Assembly (NCBI GenBank): GCA_003646505.1
Contig: QMKT01000091.1
Location: 1-7,931 of the forward strand
Reading direction: 5' to 3'
DNA from: Campylobacterota bacterium
Lineage (GTDB): Bacteria > Campylobacterota > Campylobacteria > Campylobacterales > Sulfurovaceae
DNA: 7,931 nt
The translations under genes and the position numbers were made by a program. Every line of letters starts with the position of its first letter. Position 1 is the stretch's first letter. This document shows, piece after piece, positions 6,190-7,931 of this stretch. The notes beneath the pieces were generated by a model that was not told where the DNA came from, did no database searches, and saw only the letters and a list, made by a program, of their open reading frames with translations.

Positions 6190-6987
6190 TTACTGAACCT
6201 TTTGGTGTAATATGACTTTAGTAGGTGATGCAGTAAAATCTGCATCATCTTTTTGTTTATCATAGGTGATCACATACACTTCATCACCATTTTGTAAGTA
6301 ATTATGTTCACCAAACTCAGCGTAGGCAGTAGCCCCTATGGAGACTAGTGCCTGATTAGGGTAGTGACATGTTTTTAAATGCTCAGCTATGTTTTCAAGT
6401 GGACCAAAATCAACTTGTGTATTCATTTTATCGATAAGCCAATTTTTCAACTTTGTATAAAAGTAAGAATATCCAAGCAAAGGAGCATCTACTCCATAAG
6501 GATACACCACTCCATCACGCCTCACAAATGAGCAAAGATGGTAGCTGTCCATTATCCCACCCTCTTCAAACTTATCTATAGCGATCCATTTATCACCAAT
6601 ACCTTTAGAGTTCAACCCCCAGGACTTTTTCTCTGATATCTTTTTTGCCCCTTCTTTACGAATGGTACAGTCGTTAAAGGTCGTAAATTGTTTTGCTATG
6701 AGGTCTGTGACTTGTCTTTCATCATTATAGACTATATCAAACAGTACAGCAATCTCTGGCTCAACTTGGGCATTGGCTTCATAGGTAGGGAGTGTGAGGG
6801 TATCAGTACCTATAGCGTATAAACCCAGAAATGAATCAGAACCTGGCAAATAAAAAGGAAATATCCCTTTAGGTGTATCTGCTTCTGCTGTTACCACGTT
6901 TTCAAAATCTTTGAGTTCCCCGGCCTGTTCCAAATGATGTGCAAAATTTCCTGCAACACCTAAACAAATTACATTCTCTACATTCAT
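6190..6987 (-). CDS. DUF5718-family protein, possibly FAH-fold
   Basis: A complete 265-residue protein without signal peptide or membrane segment, so cytoplasmic. I recognise it as the DUF5718 family, seen mainly in Campylobacterota, from 'GVAGNFAHHLEQAGE' near the start and the overall pattern. No function is established. Several segments line up in order with fumarylacetoacetate hydrolase (FAH) enzymes: the metal-binding ExE in VEPEIAVLFD (E76, E78), FNDCTIRK (N105, D106, R110) like the FAH 'NDWSARD', a Lys-Gly stretch SKGIGDKW (127-134), and the closing 'FGEHNYLQNGDEV' (225-237) like 'LxxGD'. If this holds, the protein would be a metal-dependent hydrolase or decarboxylase-like enzyme, or a degenerate relative. 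Start ATG at 6987 has a weak AAGAG site and a good -10 upstream. It faces the rubrerythrin operon tail to tail, so no functional link is implied. Confidence 0.8.
   Translation of the reverse strand: MNVENVICLGVAGNFAHHLEQAGELKDFENVVTAEADTPKGIFPFYLPGSDSFLGLYAIGTDTLTLPTYEANAQVEPEIAVLFDIVYNDERQVTDLIAKQFTTFNDCTIRKEGAKKISEKKSWGLNSKGIGDKWIAIDKFEEGGIMDSYHLCSFVRRDGVVYPYGVDAPLLGYSYFYTKLKNWLIDKMNTQVDFGPLENIAEHLKTCHYPNQALVSIGATAYAEFGEHNYLQNGDEVYVITYDKQKDDADFTASPTKVILHQKVQ
6224..6258 (+). terminator. Intrinsic terminator of the ferritin-rubrerythrin operon, inside the opposing gene
   Basis: GGTGATGCAG (6224-6233) pairs with CTGCATCATC (6240-6249) around TAAAAT, ten pairs with one G-U, followed at once by TTTTTGTTT (6250-6258). 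In - strand RNA the wobble becomes a C-A mismatch and no T-run follows, so the element is directed to + transcription. It starts 36 bases after the rubrerythrin stop and lies entirely within codons of the DUF5718 C-terminus. Confidence 0.8.
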
Positions 6988-7006
6988 AGTTACTCTTTTT
7001 TATGAA

Positions 7007-7012
7007 AGTATA
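7007..7012 (-). promoter_or_regulatory. -10 element for the DUF5718 gene
   Basis: The - strand reads TATACT preceded by ATGG, 19 bases before the ATG at 6987, which would give a leader of only about a dozen bases. There is no spaced -35. It lies downstream of the HU terminator, so the gene likely has its own promoter. Confidence 0.45.
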
Positions 7013-7102
7013 CCATGTGTCAGAATCAAAACCAATGTAATGTCTAAAATTTAAATGCGTATGGAGATTTTATTTTTTGAGAAATGAAATAGATTAGAGA
7101 GG

Positions 7103-7130
7103 TTATCTACTATCCTAAGATAGCAGATAA
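7103..7130 (-). terminator. Terminator hairpin of the HU gene
   Basis: On the - strand TTATCTGCTATC (7130-7119) pairs with GATAGTAGATAA (7114-7103) around TTAG: twelve pairs including one G-U, which on the + strand would be an A-C mismatch. It begins 24 bases after the HU stop. The following CCTCTCTAATCTATTTC is pyrimidine-rich but not a clean T-run, and the stem is AT-rich, so termination efficiency is uncertain. Confidence 0.6.
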
Positions 7131-7154
7131 GAGGTTAAACTTAATGGACAGTAA

Positions 7155-7436
7155 TTAGTTTCCTGATACTGCGTCTTTTAGCGTTTTACCCATTTTGAAT
7201 TTAGGAGCAGTATGTGCTGCTTTTGTATATGTTTTGTCAGTTCCTGGAACTTTACCTGATTTAGTTGCTACCTCAACTGTTGAAAATGTACCGAATCCTA
7301 CTAAAGATACAGTTTCTTTTTTTACCAATGCCTCTGTTACTGATGAGATAAATGCTTTTACTGCTCTCTCTGCTGCTGCTTTACTTTCAAACTCACCATT
7401 CTTTTGTACTAGTTCTACGAAATCTGATTTTGTCAT
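7155..7436 (-). CDS. hup: HU-family DNA-binding protein
   Basis: A 93-residue histone-like nucleoid protein that binds and bends DNA as a dimer. It shows the N-terminal helices 'MTKSDFVELVQ...', the core 'SLVGFGTFSTVEV' (44-56), a beta arm at about 57-80 and the C-terminal 'PKFKMGKTLKDAV' (78-90). The intercalating arm proline is kept (P64 in GKVPGTDK), but the usual 'RNPxTG' tip is replaced by 'KVPGTD', and the arm continues 'KTYTKAAHTAP'. The start is set at 7436, with AAGGAAG (7447-7441) four bases ahead; an in-frame ATG at 7478 would add 14 non-homologous residues and falls upstream of the promoter's -10. A single-gene unit with its own promoter and terminator. HU homodimer is likely, since no second copy is in view. 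Confidence 0.95.
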   Translation of the reverse strand: MTKSDFVELVQKNGEFESKAAAERAVKAFISSVTEALVKKETVSLVGFGTFSTVEVATKSGKVPGTDKTYTKAAHTAPKFKMGKTLKDAVSGN

Positions 7437-7466
7437 TCTACTTCCTTTTAATTTTAAGATAGAATC

Positions 7467-7472
7467 ATTATA
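7467..7472 (-). promoter_or_regulatory. -10 element for the HU gene
   Basis: A consensus TATAAT on the - strand, preceded by TTGTGT, ends 30 bases before the ATG at 7436, with AT-rich sequence behind it as expected for a strongly expressed Campylobacterota gene. A second TATA-like stretch (TTATATTG) lies just upstream. Confidence 0.6.
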
Positions 7473-7478
7473 ACACAA

Positions 7479-7620
7479 TATAATCTTATAAAAAGCTAAA
7501 TAAACCCCTAATTTACGGCATTTGTGTATATTTTGATAAAAAAATTGATAAAATGTTATTAAAATAAATAATATTGTATATATATTGTGATTAAATTAAG
7601 TATTTTTAATGAAGAAGATG
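7479..7620. other. AT-rich spacer between tRNA-Leu and HU
   Basis: No gene or convincing hairpin is seen. The segment is very AT-rich, with A-tracts and a nine-base direct repeat TTGATAAAA at 7533-7541 and 7545-7553 (12-base period), plus ATATTGT repeated around 7572-7590. It contains the upstream part of the HU promoter and the 3' trailer of the tRNA. Its A-tracts suggest intrinsically curved DNA, which is inference. Confidence 0.5.
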
Positions 7621-7705
7621 TGGTGCGCACGAGAAGATTTGAACTTCCACACCACTAGGGCACTACCCCCTCAAGGTAGCGTGTCTACCGTTCCACCACG
7701 TGCGC
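7621..7705 (-). tRNA. tRNA-Leu(GAG), CCA encoded
   Basis: An 85-base class II tRNA. Acceptor GCGCACG (7705-7699) pairs with CGTGCGC (7631-7625), followed by discriminator A and encoded CCA (7623-7621). The D stem is GTG/CAC with GG in the loop. The anticodon stem CTACC/GGTAG holds the loop TTGAGGG, giving anticodon GAG, which reads leucine codons CUC and CUU. A 14-base extra arm with a short GCC/GGT stem is typical of leucine tRNAs. The T stem GGAAG/CTTCT encloses TTCAAAT. All arms fold, so the gene looks intact. Confidence 0.96.
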
Positions 7706-7718
7706 ACATTAACCATAG

Positions 7719-7741
7719 TTAAAGTACTATAGAAACTTTAA
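7719..7741 (-). promoter_or_regulatory. Small palindrome with possible tRNA-Leu -10
   Basis: TTAAAGT (7719-7725) and ACTTTAA (7735-7741) form a perfect seven-base inverted repeat with a nine-base loop. The loop contains TATAGT on the - strand (7731-7726), 20 bases before the tRNA 5' end, a plausible -10. It lies just after the atpE terminator, so the tRNA may have its own promoter here or depend on readthrough. Weakly supported. Confidence 0.3.
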
Positions 7742-7752
7742 AATTGAGGGAT

Positions 7753-7781
7753 AAAAACTGTGATGGATCATATCCATCACA
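7753..7781 (-). terminator. Intrinsic terminator of atpE
   Basis: On the - strand TGTGATGGAT (7781-7772) pairs perfectly with ATCCATCACA (7768-7759) around a three-base loop, then GTTTTTA follows (T-run at 7757-7753). It starts 21 bases after the atpE stop. This is the strongest terminator in the window and separates atpE from the tRNA gene. Confidence 0.88.
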
Positions 7782-7802
7782 AGCTTTTACTTGTCTTTAA
7801 AC

Positions 7803-7931
7803 TTATCCGATGAACGGGTTAGCGTAAAGAGCGATAAGCGCAATTACCAATGTATAGATAACTTGTGCTTCGATCATTGCAAGAGCAATGAACATTGTAG
7901 TCATTAGTTTACCACCAAGACCTGGGTTTCT
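7803..7931 (-). CDS. atpE: ATP synthase F0 subunit c, C-terminal 42 residues (5' end outside window)
   Basis: The - strand frame running in from the window edge translates as [10 protein letters not shown]...YANPFIG and stops at 7803. It comprises the polar loop (RNPG) and the second transmembrane helix of the c subunit, whose ring carries protons through the membrane part of ATP synthase. The essential carboxylate is the Glu in '[12 protein letters not shown]'. The next residue is Ala rather than the Ser/Thr common in sodium-binding rings, which favours proton coupling, though helix 1 is not visible. The gene is followed by its own terminator and then a tRNA, not by atpF/H/A genes. In Campylobacterota atpE stands alone, so the arrangement is expected. 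Start, promoter and roughly the first half of the protein are missing. Confidence 0.93.
   Translation of the reverse strand, partial: RNPGLGGKLMTTMFIALAMIEAQVIYTLVIALIALYANPFIG

Noticed and set aside
7195..7473. Open frame on the + strand opposite HU
   Set aside because: It is the mirror of the HU gene with no ribosome binding site or recognisable protein pattern.
7437..7478. Earlier in-frame start for HU at 7478
   Set aside because: It would lie upstream of the consensus -10 at 7467-7472 and adds 14 residues not found in HU proteins.
7533..7553. Two TTGATAAAA copies as a CRISPR-like or iteron array
   Set aside because: Only two short copies in very AT-rich DNA; too few and too simple for an array or replication origin.

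Overview
The window looks like an ordinary chromosomal segment of a Campylobacterota (epsilonproteobacterial) genome, most likely a free-living Sulfurovum/Sulfurimonas-type relative. The basis is AT-rich DNA, closely packed short operons, TATAAT-type -10 elements with little -35 signal, a RecR lacking part of the usual Toprim loop, a desulforedoxin-rubrerythrin-rubredoxin fusion of the kind known in Campylobacter, a DUF5718 gene, and an atpE gene standing apart from the other ATP synthase genes. The genus is inference. No mobile element, CRISPR array, rRNA or obvious horizontally acquired island is visible.

Left part (1-2640, + strand): the 3' portion of a DUF1800-family gene (5' end outside the window) followed after one base by a complete twin-arginine-exported DUF1501 protein. 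These two families commonly occur as a pair; their biochemical role is not established. The pair meets recR tail to tail with one base between stop codons.

Middle (2642-4799): recR and a small Dabb-domain gene on the - strand, probably one transcription unit, separated by a 77-base spacer carrying two hairpins, one of which runs into the recR ribosome binding site. A compact divergent promoter region separates them from dnaJ on the + strand, which has its own terminator hairpin.

Oxidative-stress operon (about 4920-6250, + strand): a Dps-like ferritin with the two cysteines of the thioferritin (DPSL) type, then 12 bases later a desulforubrerythrin-type peroxidase. Both are predicted to remove peroxide and handle iron in the cytoplasm. 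Their best terminator lies inside the 3' coding end of the convergent DUF5718 gene.

Right part (6190-7931, - strand): DUF5718 gene (its residues suggest the fumarylacetoacetate-hydrolase fold), HU-type DNA-binding protein, an AT-rich spacer, tRNA-Leu(GAG) with encoded CCA, a strong terminator, and the C-terminal 42 codons of atpE, the ATP synthase c subunit.

No clearly new multi-gene system is present. The observations most worth following are the thioferritin/desulforubrerythrin pair, the FAH-like residues in DUF5718, terminators embedded in convergent coding sequence, the structured recR leader, and the exported DUF1800-DUF1501 pair.
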